Positions 53,600 through 63,241 of a DNA stretch of 64,000 nt are shown one piece after another. The stretch is from NCBI RefSeq assembly GCF_036711975.1, contig NC_091968.1, positions 10,044,001 through 10,108,000 on the forward strand, given 5' to 3'. This DNA comes from Onthophagus taurus (lineage: Eukaryota > Arthropoda > Insecta > Coleoptera > Scarabaeidae). The notes under the pieces are model-generated. The model saw only the letters and a list, made by a program, of their open reading frames with translations, was not told the DNA's origin and did no database searches. The stretch's first letter is position 1. Each line of letters begins with the position of its first letter. The position numbers and the translations under genes were made by a program.

Positions 53600-53679
53600 C
53601 ATACATGTAATGATGACGTCGGATACGTAATTAATTAACACACTATATGTAGTAAGTGTAGCGTTCATTTAAATGTAAA
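53600..53679. repeat. Left piece of a tandem duplication upstream of MOCS3 3' end, copy 1
   Basis: GTCGGATACGTAATTAATTA then ACACACTATATGTAGTAAGT and GTAGCGTTCATTTAAATG match 57595-57650. Copy 1 was split here by the LINE at 53680-57099 and continues at 57100. Confidence 0.7.
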
Positions 53680-54026
53680 GTTTAAATAATTCTTAAAAAA
53701 ATATATTTGGAAAGTTTAATGGGGAAAGGTAACACTGCGAATACCTGGCATATGTTAAAAACGTCAAAGCTAATAAAAGCAAAGCACAAAACTTTACCGG
53801 ATCATTTACAAGATGCATCCGGTATTAACAACTACTTCATAGATGCAATACCGAATGTGCGCAGTGCTACTGATAATGATCTATATACCGGAATAAGTAA
53901 TTTAATTCAAAGCACTTTAAAGTTTTGCCCTGTGACCGAAACCGAAGTAGTTTTAGCTATTAAATCAATTAAATCAAAGTCGATGGGATCAGACGGTATC
54001 TCAGTCAAAATCAAAGAAATTGTATA

Positions 54027-54455
54027 CAGGTGTCCCGTATCTTCCGCATCAGAGCATTATACGGTTGTAGGATACATTATTCTGAAGCGATCTTTCTAAT
54101 AAAATTTTTTCGAAATGTTTATAATAACCGCACGGGAACTGTTTAAACGAACTGTTTTTCGTCCAATCAGCAGATCGCAATCAGACTCAGGTAATCGGTG
54201 CCACCCTCGGCCGGTCCGCTACGCCGATGATAACTCGTTTCCTACGTGTACTCACCAATGGATTCGTCACGCGAAGAGAAATAAACTTTTTCGATGAATC
54301 AAACTCGTCCGCTATTGGACAAAAGCGGATAACTTTAAATTGTTCCCGTGCGGTTATTATAAACATTTCGAAAAATTTTTATTAGAAAGATCGCATCAGA
54401 ATAATGTATCCTACAACCGTATAATGCTCTGATGCGGAAGATACGGGACATCCTG
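54027..54455. mobile_element. 429-bp fold-back MITE, TSD TATA
   Basis: CAGGTGTCCCGTATCTTCCG at the left and CGGAAGATACGGGACATCCTG at the right (one-base difference) continue inward for over 100 bp of inverted identity (for example CGAAATGTTTATAATAACCG against CGGTTATTATAAACATTTCG). TATA on both sides (54023-54026, 54456-54459). It is inserted in the RT-proximal part of the LINE. Frames at 54115-54297 and 54335-54517 are shadows of the symmetry. Confidence 0.85.
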
Positions 54456-54463
54456 TATATAGA

Positions 54464-54652
54464 AGCCGCATCGCCTATGTTCGCCCGTATACCGGTTTGA
54501 AGCCAACGCAAGGGCATTTGTTTGCAAACAAAATAGACCTTGGTCCTAGCGACAGTGGCGTGTACGAATTAGATGAAACTGGTCAGACTTTATCCAGTGG
54601 CGTATCCAAAGAGCATCCTAATTTCATATATAAAATTACAATCACAAATTAA
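54464..54652 (+). pseudogene. Unrecognised C-terminal exon-like ORF with 3' UTR
   Basis: An open frame of 62 codons without its own start: SRIAYVRPYTGLKPTQGHLF, ANKIDLGPSDSGVYELDETG, QTLSSGVSKEHPNFIYKITI and stop. The composition is balanced and protein-like, unlike the shadows. It is followed by AT-rich DNA with AATAAA (about 54768) as in a 3' UTR. It could be the last exon of an unknown gene or of another mobile element inserted in the LINE. Family not recognised. Confidence 0.4.
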
Positions 54653-55150
54653 TTGTTAAACTAACTACCAATTGAAAAGTTATTGCCGTAATAATTTTAT
54701 AAATTGTAGAATAATTTTTTTTCTATATCTTTGTCAAGTTTTAATAAGATTTTAAAGTATTAAACACAATAAATATAATCTTGTAATCTTTTAAATTAAT
54801 CAGAGGACCTAGAAACAATATACATACTTGGTAAACGATACAAGTATGTACTATTTTGATTGTTAAGTTCTATTTCTAACTAAAAGTAGTAGTATACTAA
54901 ATGTATAAATATACCTATATAAATAAAAATGAAGAAAAACGAATCGAAAGAAGAACGACTTTGAAGATTTATTGATTCGCAAATAGGATTCGTTATTTTA
55001 GTGTATGTCTTATTCTAGGGGCTAAAATAATATTCGGGAGTGTTCGGCGATAATCCGCCGATGGTCCGATCTGTGCACGTTCATTGTTTCAACTGGTTTC
55101 GACAAAGGTTGTTAGTAAACAAACCACGTGTTGCGTTGGCTTCAAGTTTT
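54653..55150. other. 3' UTR-like and unassigned sequence inside the LINE
   Basis: Contains AATAAA at about 54768 and a GC-richer stretch at 55030-55130 (GTTCGGCGATAATCCGCCGA near 55039) that may be another element end. The junction back to LINE coding sequence is near 55150-55190. Confidence 0.35.
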
Positions 55151-57099
55151 AATGTTTACAACTGCTTCTATACATACAATTTCTTTGGTCAAAATACTTA
55201 ATTTTTGTCTTCCTTACTTGCTTCCCATAGTCACTCATCTCATCAACTTCTGTATTGCAGATAGTGTATTTCCGGCTGCGTGGAGGTTGGCAGCTGTCCA
55301 CCCAATCCAAAGGTTGGTAACCCTATTCTTTTTTCTGATTTACGGCCTATCAGTATTTTGTCAGTGATGTCAAAAGTATTAGAAAAAGTAATTAACATGC
55401 AATTAAAGAAACACTTGGAGATAAATAAAATATTACCGGTTGTTCAGCCGGGATTTAAGGAGGGACACAGCTGCACTACTGCCTTGGTTAGTGTACTGGA
55501 CGACATTCTCTGTGCTACGGATAGAGGTTTGGTGACTGTGCTGGTTCTTTTAAACTACACAAAGGCTTTCCACACCGTAAATCACAGTCTTTTGCTTTCA
55601 AGTTTGTGCCATCTGGGTCTGGAGGAGACAGCGGTGAATTTTTTTCGTTCTTACTTGTCGGATCGCATGCAGTATGTCAGGCTATCGGGTGAGAATGTAT
55701 CTGGGACTCGGTATTTGAAATCCGGAGTTGCTCTGGGTTCTGTACTTTCACCAACGTTGTTTTCAATTTATACCTCGGCTCTTACATGAAGTTTTAAACA
55801 CTGCAAGGTTCATTTGTATGCGGATGATACTCAGGTATATATTTCCTCAAAACCTGACGAGTTGGGCCGTGCCATTGCAATTTTAAATGAAGAGTTGAAT
55901 AACGTGGTCTTGATGGCTAACCAGCACAGTTTGATCATCAATCCAAACAAATCAAAAGTAATGTTTTTTGGGCGACAAAAAGATACAATTGAGTTAGAAT
56001 CGCATGTTAAGGTTATGGTTGATGGATTAAGGCTTCCTTTAGTAAAAGAAGCTCGGAATTTGGGTCTGATAATTAACCAGGGAATGCGATTCCGGGGACA
56101 TATATCATCTATTTTACTATCTTACCTTGCTGTGTGATTCTTTAATATTATCGAAATTTAATTACGGGGATGTGATATATGGGTCCTGTTTATTGAAAAT
56201 TGATGAGCAGCGTATACAAAGGGTGCAGAACGCACGTTTACGATACATCTATGGCGTAAGAAAATTTGAAAGAATTTCTCACAGGTTAGGTGATGCTGGA
56301 TGGTTAAATATGTACAGAAGGAGAATCGCACATACATGCTTTTTTTATTATAAAATTATCAAAATGCAGAAACCAGAGTACCTCCTAAATAAGATACGAT
56401 ACCGTTCGGATGTTCATAATCTGAATCTAAGATTCAGGGGTTTACTTACCCCACCTACACATAGAACGTAGATATTTAAACGGTTGTTCAGTTATCAAAT
56501 AGTCAATTTATTTAATGTCATACCGGAAAATATCAAATTATTAACAGCATACTCCTTTAGAACACGCATACGCTGTGCCCTGTACGGGGAGCAACTTCAC
56601 CAAATCGATCAAAATTTGATTACTAGCAGAATAAATAGCGTACATGATTGGGTGGATTACCTCTAGTTCCTCTAGTTTTTCTAGTTTTAAGTACCCTAGT
56701 TTTAAGTTACCCCAACGTAATGAGCCTGTATTAATTTCATTAATGTTGTTAACTTTGTAATCGTTTATTTAGTTGGACGGATACGTTACATACAAACCGA
56801 GAGTTATAGACACTTTCTTTGTTTTCTTTTCTTTTTTTGTAAGTTTGTTATAATTATTGCTATTGGTGTTTATTCATTGATTTCATGTATTCTTTTTTTA
56901 TTTATTTTTTTTTGGGTAAAGTTTAAGCAGTGTTTGTCACTGAACTTCGCCCTTTTGTACCCTTCTCAACCCTTTTTGTTTGTTTTTTTTCTTCCGTTTT
57001 CGGGATATAACAATTAAGTTATTTTCTAATGTTCTAATGTTATTTTGAGTTATAATTATTGGGTACAAATAAAGACATTTATTATTATTATTATTATGT

Positions 57100-57777
57100 T
57101 GAGTACTTTGTGAAGGATCACATTAAATGATTATATTGTTCATTCCATTTGTGCGTTTTTGCACCAATTTTAGTATAAATATTTTTTATATTAAGCTTCC
57201 TACTAAAGTTGGTATTTGCTTAATTAAATAATTAAAACTTTCATCTTGATTCGATTTTAATTGGGTTTATCAAAAAAAATCAAAGGGTGTATTAAAACAA
57301 TTTTAATTTTAATGATAAGATACAAAAAAAAACTAACATAATTAAAAAAAAAATTAATATATAATGCAGAATCGAAGTATTTCGAATACGAATGCAATCC
57401 ACCTTTAACGTTTAAAAAAACAACGGGTAAGTTTCCGAAAAGTTCCCTCAATTTTCTCTGACCAATTAATACAATCCAGTAAAAGAATAAAAAAAAGTTA
57501 TAAGAGTAAACGTGACAGTGGTGAAATGTCATCTAGCCACGACAGATAAATTTTAATTATTTGATATGCATAATGTTCAACATTTAGAACAACGTCGGAT
57601 ACGATAATTAATTAACACACTGTATGTAGTAAGTGTAGCGTTCATTTACATGTTGAGTACTTTGTGCAGGATCACATTAAATGATTATATTGTTCATTCC
57701 ATGTGTGCGTTTTTGCACCAATTTTAGTATAAATATTTTTTATATTAAGCTTCCTACTAAAGTTGGTATTTGCTTAA
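57100..57777. repeat. Tandem duplication of the MOCS3 3' end and its flank
   Basis: TTGAGTACTTTGTG(A/C)AGGATC then ACATTAAATGATTATATTG and the following 100 bp occur at 57101 and again at 57651. The first continues as TAAGCTTCCTACTAAAGTTG into a copy of the last 100 bp of the MOCS3 coding sequence (57352-57461, minus strand, LRELFGNLPVVFLNVKGGLH) and breaks off at CAATTTT|CTCTG. The second continues into piggyBac at 57778, and its sequel is found at 63090 next to the real gene. The unit is about 0.55 kb. Confidence 0.8.
57352..57461 (-). pseudogene. Partial copy of the MOCS3 3' end
   Basis: Reads LRELFGNLPVVFLNVKGGLH then SYSKYFDSALY, against the same region of the gene at 63242-63350 (SYSKYVDSAFPIY). 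The stop codon region is altered and the upstream sequence is unrelated, so it cannot encode a rhodanese domain. Confidence 0.8.
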
Positions 57778-58111
57778 CCCATTTAGTCCCAAGCTGCTTT
57801 ATGTTTAAAAAAATTGATTTTTTATACTTTTCCTTAAGATAAGATGGAATGAAGAGTATAAAAATGTACACAGATGTTTGAAACAAAAAATTGTTTTTGA
57901 GATATGAGATGGTGCAAAAATGCACCACTGGTAAGATAAGTGAACAACAGCACACCAAAATTTTGATTATCATTTATTAACTAAGTAATAAATTAGTCGT
58001 AAATAAATAATAATACTAATACAACATTATACTAACAAATACCAACTTTAGTATAAAGTTTAATATAAAAAATATTTAAACTAAAATTGGTGCAAAAACG
58101 CACCAATGGGA

Positions 58112-59309
58112 TTAACAGTATAACGATTTATTGTGATAGTCCGTAAAACACTCTACCTGTAAATGAACATTACACTTATTACACATATGTATAGTATGTT
58201 TATGGCATATTTTACATCTTCTACGAGCTAAAATTGTCAAAAAATATCCGATGAACATGAGGATTTTTCACTATAGAGAGTAATTGCATAACTACTTCAC
58301 CACCCAAGCCTAATTTTGATTTTCCCGTTTTCATTGCGGCTCCAGCGTAAGTTTCAAAGTGAAATAAATATCCGTCAGATGAACATAAACACCAAAGTTT
58401 GAAACCGAATCTCACCGGTTTCCCCTTGATAAACATTTTACATGAATGGCGCCCAAAATATGGAACCATTTGTTCATCAATAGATAAATTGTGACTAAAA
58501 ACACCAAATTGTAAATTTTTTTTGTTTATAAGCTGAAGGAATGGTCCTATTTTTGCAAATTTATCAGATGGATCTAATAGAATATTATCTGATAAATGAA
58601 GGTTTCGTTTTATGTTCTGAAATGTATTACGACTCATGGTTTTTTTTGACAATTGATGAATTGTTGGTAATGTGTGATACCCAGAAAGTAAAAGAATACA
58701 TAAAAATTTTAATAATTGTTCTTTGTCTAAACGAAAGTTTGGTCGATTATTGTCGTGTGCGTATTTTAAAGAAAAGTTAATAATTAAATTTAGCATTTCA
58801 TCATCGAAATATAAAAAAAATAATTCCAAAGGCGTCTTTTCCACAAGTTTTTCTTGAAGAACATCATGATATAAAGATACGATTGATAATGCGGAGTGAG
58901 TGTGTAATCGATCTGACTTTTTTTCCATTTTATATCAAATCTATTTTCTTTTTCCTTCATAAGACGCCGTTGTTTCACCGCGAGGAACTCATCGTCTGAG
59001 GAATTGTATTCGTCTGCATTGGGTACTTGTACCTCGTAAGTACCGGCGATGTCTATGTCCTGAGGACAATTCATAGACGTTAAATTTTCGTCGTCTATAC
59101 GACATCCTCCTCATCTGTTAGGTAGTCAACCGGAGGAGGAATATAAACAGCATCCATGACGGCTAAAGTCAATATCGAATAAAAATAAATTTTAAACCAC
59201 AACAAAATAATAATATATAAGAATTACCTCCCTTTCTCTCTATTTCCAGTTCATTAACAATTTCTTCTAGAGAAGCATCTAATTCCCTTTTTGTGAGAAA
59301 CCGAGACAT
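58112..59309 (-). pseudogene. piggyBac transposase with the third catalytic region deleted
   Basis: The start MSRFLTKRELDASLEEIVNE (59309 down) is followed by a GTAATT donor and an exon with AVYIPPPVDYLTDEED, then acidic sequence with a frameshift near 59100 and another near 58930. The DDE_Tnp_1_7 core reads YAHDNNRPNFRLDKEQLLKF, SRNTFQNIKRNLHLSDN, LSIDEQMVPYFGRH (first D), KPVRFGFKLWCLCSSDGYL and IFFDNFSS (second D). The next about 150 residues are missing. The frame jumps to RRRCKICHKHTIHMCNKCNV then CFTDYHNKSLYC, the C-terminal cysteine-rich domain, and ends at 58112. Confidence 0.8.
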
Positions 59310-59524
59310 TTTGCACAAAAACACACTCTTAACGCAGTATTCCATAAATGACTAAATTCGTTCGGAAATTCACCTAACAGACGCGTCTAAACTGGTTTCA
59401 AATAATACGAAAGATCTAATCCTTATATCTCTTCATACATCGTCCCAATGGTGCGTTTTTGCACCATTAATGTTTCAAGTCGTATTTTCAGAATCCATAT
59501 TTTTATTTCGCGTTTCAAGATATA

Positions 59525-60565
59525 CTGGGTGATTCACATAAGAACCGACACAGAGCAGGGACATGTAGAGGACAATAAATTAAGATGATTTAACGCAATT
59601 TATCTCTATACTAAATTGTACCCCTGAGGAGTTATAGGCCTTCAAAGTTGGGTCTTAAATTTTTAAATCATCGTAATACATTAAGCTAGAAAAACCAAAT
59701 TTGGTATACGTTATGAGTGTACTGAAGGTATTAATTGGTAGCAAATTGAGACCAATTATGGAATTTCAAAGGATTGATTAAGGGTGATGGTCTCCTAAAT
59801 TTTGACAGATTTTTTTAACCTTTTGGTGGATTTAACACATTATTGCCTCATTTCATGTGGAATTTAATTCTAAAACTTTTTTTACTCTTATTATTTTTTA
59901 AAAAACATTGTCGTTTTCATAAAAAACTCAAATAACTAAAGACACGTATTTCGTTAATGCTACTTAAAATCATCGAAAATTCAGTAGTCGGCTGTGAAAT
60001 TGTACGTCAAACTTGACAAATAGGTTATAAAACCTTGTTGTCAAATAATTTTATAACCTATTTGTCAAGTTTGACGTACAATTTCATAGCCGACTACTGA
60101 ATTTTCGCTTATTTTAAGTAACATTACGAAATAAGTGTCTTTAGTTATTTAAGTTTTTTATGAAAACGACAAAGTTTTTTAAAAAATATTAAGAGTAAAA
60201 AAAGTTTTAGAATTAAATTCCACGTGAAATGAAGTAGTAATGTATAAAATCCGTCAACAGGTTAAAAAGATCTGTCAAAATTTAAGATACCATCATCCTT
60301 AATCAACACTTTGAAATGCCTCAATCGAGTTCAATTTGCTACCAATTAATACTCTTGGTACACTCATAACGTATACCAACTTTGGTTTTTCTAGCTTAAT
60401 TTATTACGAAGATATTGAACTTTTTAAAAATTTAAGAGCCAACTTTGAAGTCCTATAACTCCTCAGGTGTACAACTTAGTATAGAGGTAAGTTACTTTAA
60501 ATCATCTTAATTTATTGTCCTCTACATGTCCCTGCTCTGTGTCGGTTCTTATGTGAATCACCCTG
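59525..60565. mobile_element. 1.04-kb fold-back element with about 500-bp arms, TSD TATA
   Basis: CTGGGTGATTCACATAAGAA then CCGACACAGAGCAGGGACAT at the left is mirrored by ATGTCCCTGCTCTGTGTCGG then TTCTTATGTGAATCACCCTG at the right. The pairing continues nearly to the centre (TTTGACGTACAATTTCA on both arms near 60000-60090). TATA at 59521-59524 and 60566-60569. Non-coding. The arms differ by scattered substitutions, so it is not an assembly artefact of a perfect palindrome. Confidence 0.85.
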
Positions 60566-60736
60566 TATATGAGGAAAGTATGCACTAAAAACTTGCAAAT
60601 GAAAAAATTTTGAAGAATTTTATGTACTAAAAATAGTTTTATTTTCATTGTATATATTGAACGGAAACGTTCAATATAAAAGAATTGATGTAAATATGGT
60701 TTAAATAGCAAGAATTATGAAATATTTTGATATGTA

Positions 60737-62386
60737 CAGGGTGGGCAAATTTGGGTGTTATTATAGGCTATCTCAGAAACTATAAGAGATACGAAAAAAG
60801 TAGGTGCCATGTCCCTTTCTCTTTTTTCGAGACTAAGCCAATCCCGCAAACACCAAACCTCTATCTTCTTTTGTTTTTAAGTTATAGCCAAAAAGTCAAA
60901 TTTTCGTGATTTTAAAAAATGCTCATATTTCGTTTATTTTTGAAATTAGAGAAATGGGGTTGATACGTTCTTAAGACACTTTTTTAAGTAGAATATATTG
61001 CCGTTGAAAAGTTTTAAATATACTTGATGATTTTTGAGATATAACACAAAGTTGTGTTTTTTTAAATACAAACTATACTTGATTATGATGTTAAAGAAAA
61101 GAGCATATTTTTAGCTTTCCAATGATGTATCGCACGCATGATGTTTCTGCGGAAAATAAGCGTTAATTTTCAATTCGAAAATAGTAAGCGCGAATGTTCA
61201 AAATTTTGATTATAGTAGGCGTGTCCGGACAGTAAATACTACCTAGTGGCTATAATATATGGTTTTGCACGAATATGACAGAATAAAGTTGGTTTTGTAC
61301 CATTATTCAGGATAAGTTGGTTTTGTACCAACGAATAAAAACTTTGAATGGTTAATTTAAATTTCTCAGCATCTTATCGCTGACTTTGTTCACCAATAAA
61401 AAATGATTAGCATTTAAAGTTTGTTTATTAAAAATACAAGAAATGTATTAATTAATGAATAATTAAATATGGACAACTTCAGGAACTAAACAGTCATAAA
61501 CTGTCATCTTCTTCTACTCAACTTACTGGTTGTAAGATTAGAACAGTTCGGTATCAATGAATGAAATCTTCGGTAGTATTTTCCCAGTTTTCCCCAAACA
61601 TAAGATGTAGAAGTTTTTTGATATCAGCAATCTTTTCTTTTGAAATTGGGTGAGATAGAGGAAAATTAGGAATCATAAACTGGGAGCGGACTTTCCATTG
61701 AAACACCGTTTGAATGGGGATATGAAGACTTATGTATCATCTTCAAAGCGGACTCCAATATATTCTATATTTAATTTTATCGTTTTATTTAAAGATAATG
61801 CAGAACTTCTTAAACGGGAAACTCGTTTCGCAAAATTCATGAATGAAATGACAAGTAAACTCACGTTGCTATAGTAACTAAGTAGTATTTAGCGTTTTCC
61901 TCGCCTACTATAATTAAAAATTTGAATTTAATCTTTAATATTTTAAAAATTGAAAAATAACGCTTATTTTCCGCAGAAACATCATGCGTGCGATACATCA
62001 TTGGAAAGCTAAAAATATGCTCTTTTCAGTAATATCATAATAAAGTATAGTTTGTATTTAAAAAAATACAACTTTATGTTATATCTCAAAAATTATCAGC
62101 TATGTTAAAAATTTTTCAACGACAGTATATTCTACTCATAAAAGTGTCTTAAGAATGCATTAACCCCATTTCTCTAATTTCAAAAATAAACGAAATATGA
62201 GCATTTTTTGAAATCACTAAAATTTGACTTTTTGGCTATAACTTAAAAACAAAAGAAGATAGAGATTTGGTCTTTACGGGATTGGATTAGTCTCGGAAAA
62301 AGAGACCGGGACATGGCACCTACTATTTTTGTATCTCTTATAGTTTCTGAGATAGCCTATAATAACACCCAAATTTGCCCACCCTG
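60737..62386. mobile_element. 1.65-kb fold-back element with about 450-bp arms
   Basis: CAGGGTGGGCAAATTTGGGT then GTTATTATAGGCTATCTCAG at the left is mirrored by CTGAGATAGCCTATAATAAC then ACCCAAATTTGCCCACCCTG at the right. Arms pair from 60737-61200 and 61920-62386 (for example ATCATGCGTGCGATACATCA near 61980 against its complement near 61125). The centre is AT-rich with no ORF. TA flanks both sides. Confidence 0.85.
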
Positions 62387-62468
62387 TACAGCCTAACAAC
62401 CTTATACTGTTATCGTACAAACAGCTAACACCTTTAAATTTGGAAATGTATGGCTGTAATAGTATATT

Positions 62469-62588
62469 AAAAAACAAGTTTCGTAAGACACGCTTGAAAT
62501 GCACGAATTCAAGTTGAAAAACGAGTGGCGAAGCCACGAGTTTTTTAATGAATGAGTGCTTTAAGTCTTATGAAACGTGTTTTTTATG
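62469..62588. repeat. 120-bp hairpin MITE
   Basis: AAAAAACAAGTTTCGTAAGA then CACGCTTG at the left is mirrored by TCTTATGAAACGTGTTTTTT at the right. The centre CGAGTGGCGAAGCCACGAG is itself a hairpin. The central GGCGAAGCC/CGAGTGG style resembles the loop of the MITE at 50260-50392. Confidence 0.65.
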
Positions 62589-62933
62589 CTATTTTTTGTA
62601 ATTCGCGTTTTTATCCTTTTTTTTCTCAAAAATAAAATAAATTTTGACAATGTAGGGAAATAGGTATGTACCAGTTGGTAATACCGTAACACTTGATAAT
62701 AGAAATTTGAATTGACAATTAGAAACTGTCAAAACACAAAATGTATTCACCTGACAAAAATGTTTCATGTACACCTCCCAAAATAAGAGAAATTGCTCAG
62801 AGTTCAATGTCCTCATCATTGTGGACCTTGTATTCGATGCTAAGAACGCGTTTAAACATCCATAGACAAACATTGTCACATTGACAACTAGAAAAATTAA
62901 TGACCCAATGTCACCAACTTGAACTGGTTCCAT
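62589..62933 (-). CDS. Hydrophobic ORF, doubtful
   Basis: Begins MEPVQVGDIGSLIFLVVNVT then MFVYGCLNAFLA, one or two predicted membrane segments, and reads to WEVYMKHFCQ, where CAGGTGAAT would make a splice donor (about 62752). It could be a first exon of a membrane protein, perhaps a receptor. It is equally possibly chance. It lies between a hairpin MITE and the piggyBac end. Confidence 0.2.
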   Translation of the reverse strand: MEPVQVGDIGSLIFLVVNVTMFVYGCLNAFLASNTRSTMMRTLNSEQFLLFWEVYMKHFCQVNTFCVLTVSNCQFKFLLSSVTVLPTGTYLFPYIVKIYFIFEKKKDKNANYKK

Positions 62934-63241
62934 AAAATGTTACTAAAATCTCATTACAGCATCGGATGCTGTAAGGAGTCTCATTACAGCACCCGTTCGA
63001 GTACTGTTATAGCTTCCATTACCGTAGCGAATTACAAAAAATAATTTTATAAACGCTGGTGCGTTTTTACACCAGTGGGACTAAATGGGTTAAGCTTCCT
63101 ACTAAACTTGGTATTTGCTTAATTAAAACTTTCATCTTGATTCGATTTTAATTGGGTTTATCAATAAAAATCAAAGATGTATTAAAACAATTTTAATTTT
63201 AATGATAAGATACAAAAAAAACTAACATAATTAAAAAAAAA

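Larger units (their letters stand above)
53680..57099 (+). pseudogene. LINE (RT-bearing) remnant with internal insertions
   Basis: Linker and RT of the same style as 24490-25975. It reads TANTWHMLKTSKLIKAKHKT, INNYFIDAIPNV and SIKSKSMGSDGISVK. It is then interrupted by a MITE and unrelated sequence (54023 to about 55150). It resumes with LPIVTHLINFCIADSVFP, GNPILFSDLRPISILSVMSK, LLNYTKAFHTVNHSLL (LDYSKAFD expected) and SGVALGSVLSPTLFSIY. The catalytic YADD is in HLYADDTQVYI (about 55812-55842). Then come SKVMFFG, ARNLGLIINQGMRF, RIQRVQNARLRYIYG and a C-terminus to about 56666. The 3' end is an ATTATTATTATTATTATG tail (57080-57098). Multiple frame changes. It sits inside copy 1 of a tandem duplication. 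Confidence 0.8.
57778..63089 (-). mobile_element. piggyBac-type transposon remnant, TTAA flanks, swollen by two fold-back elements
   Basis: Begins CCCATTTAGTCCCA directly after TTAA (57774-57777) and ends TGGGACTAAATGGG before TTAA (63090-63093), which is the piggyBac target. GGTGC(A)AAAA(C/T)GCACC palindromes lie near the ends (57905, 58090, 59457, 63059). It contains a piggyBac transposase pseudogene and the insertions at 59525-60565 and 60737-62386. A further TTAA at 58112 next to TCCCATTGG (minus strand) suggests a piggyBac-derived MITE occupies 57778-58111, so the exact borders of the autonomous copy are uncertain. Confidence 0.65.
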
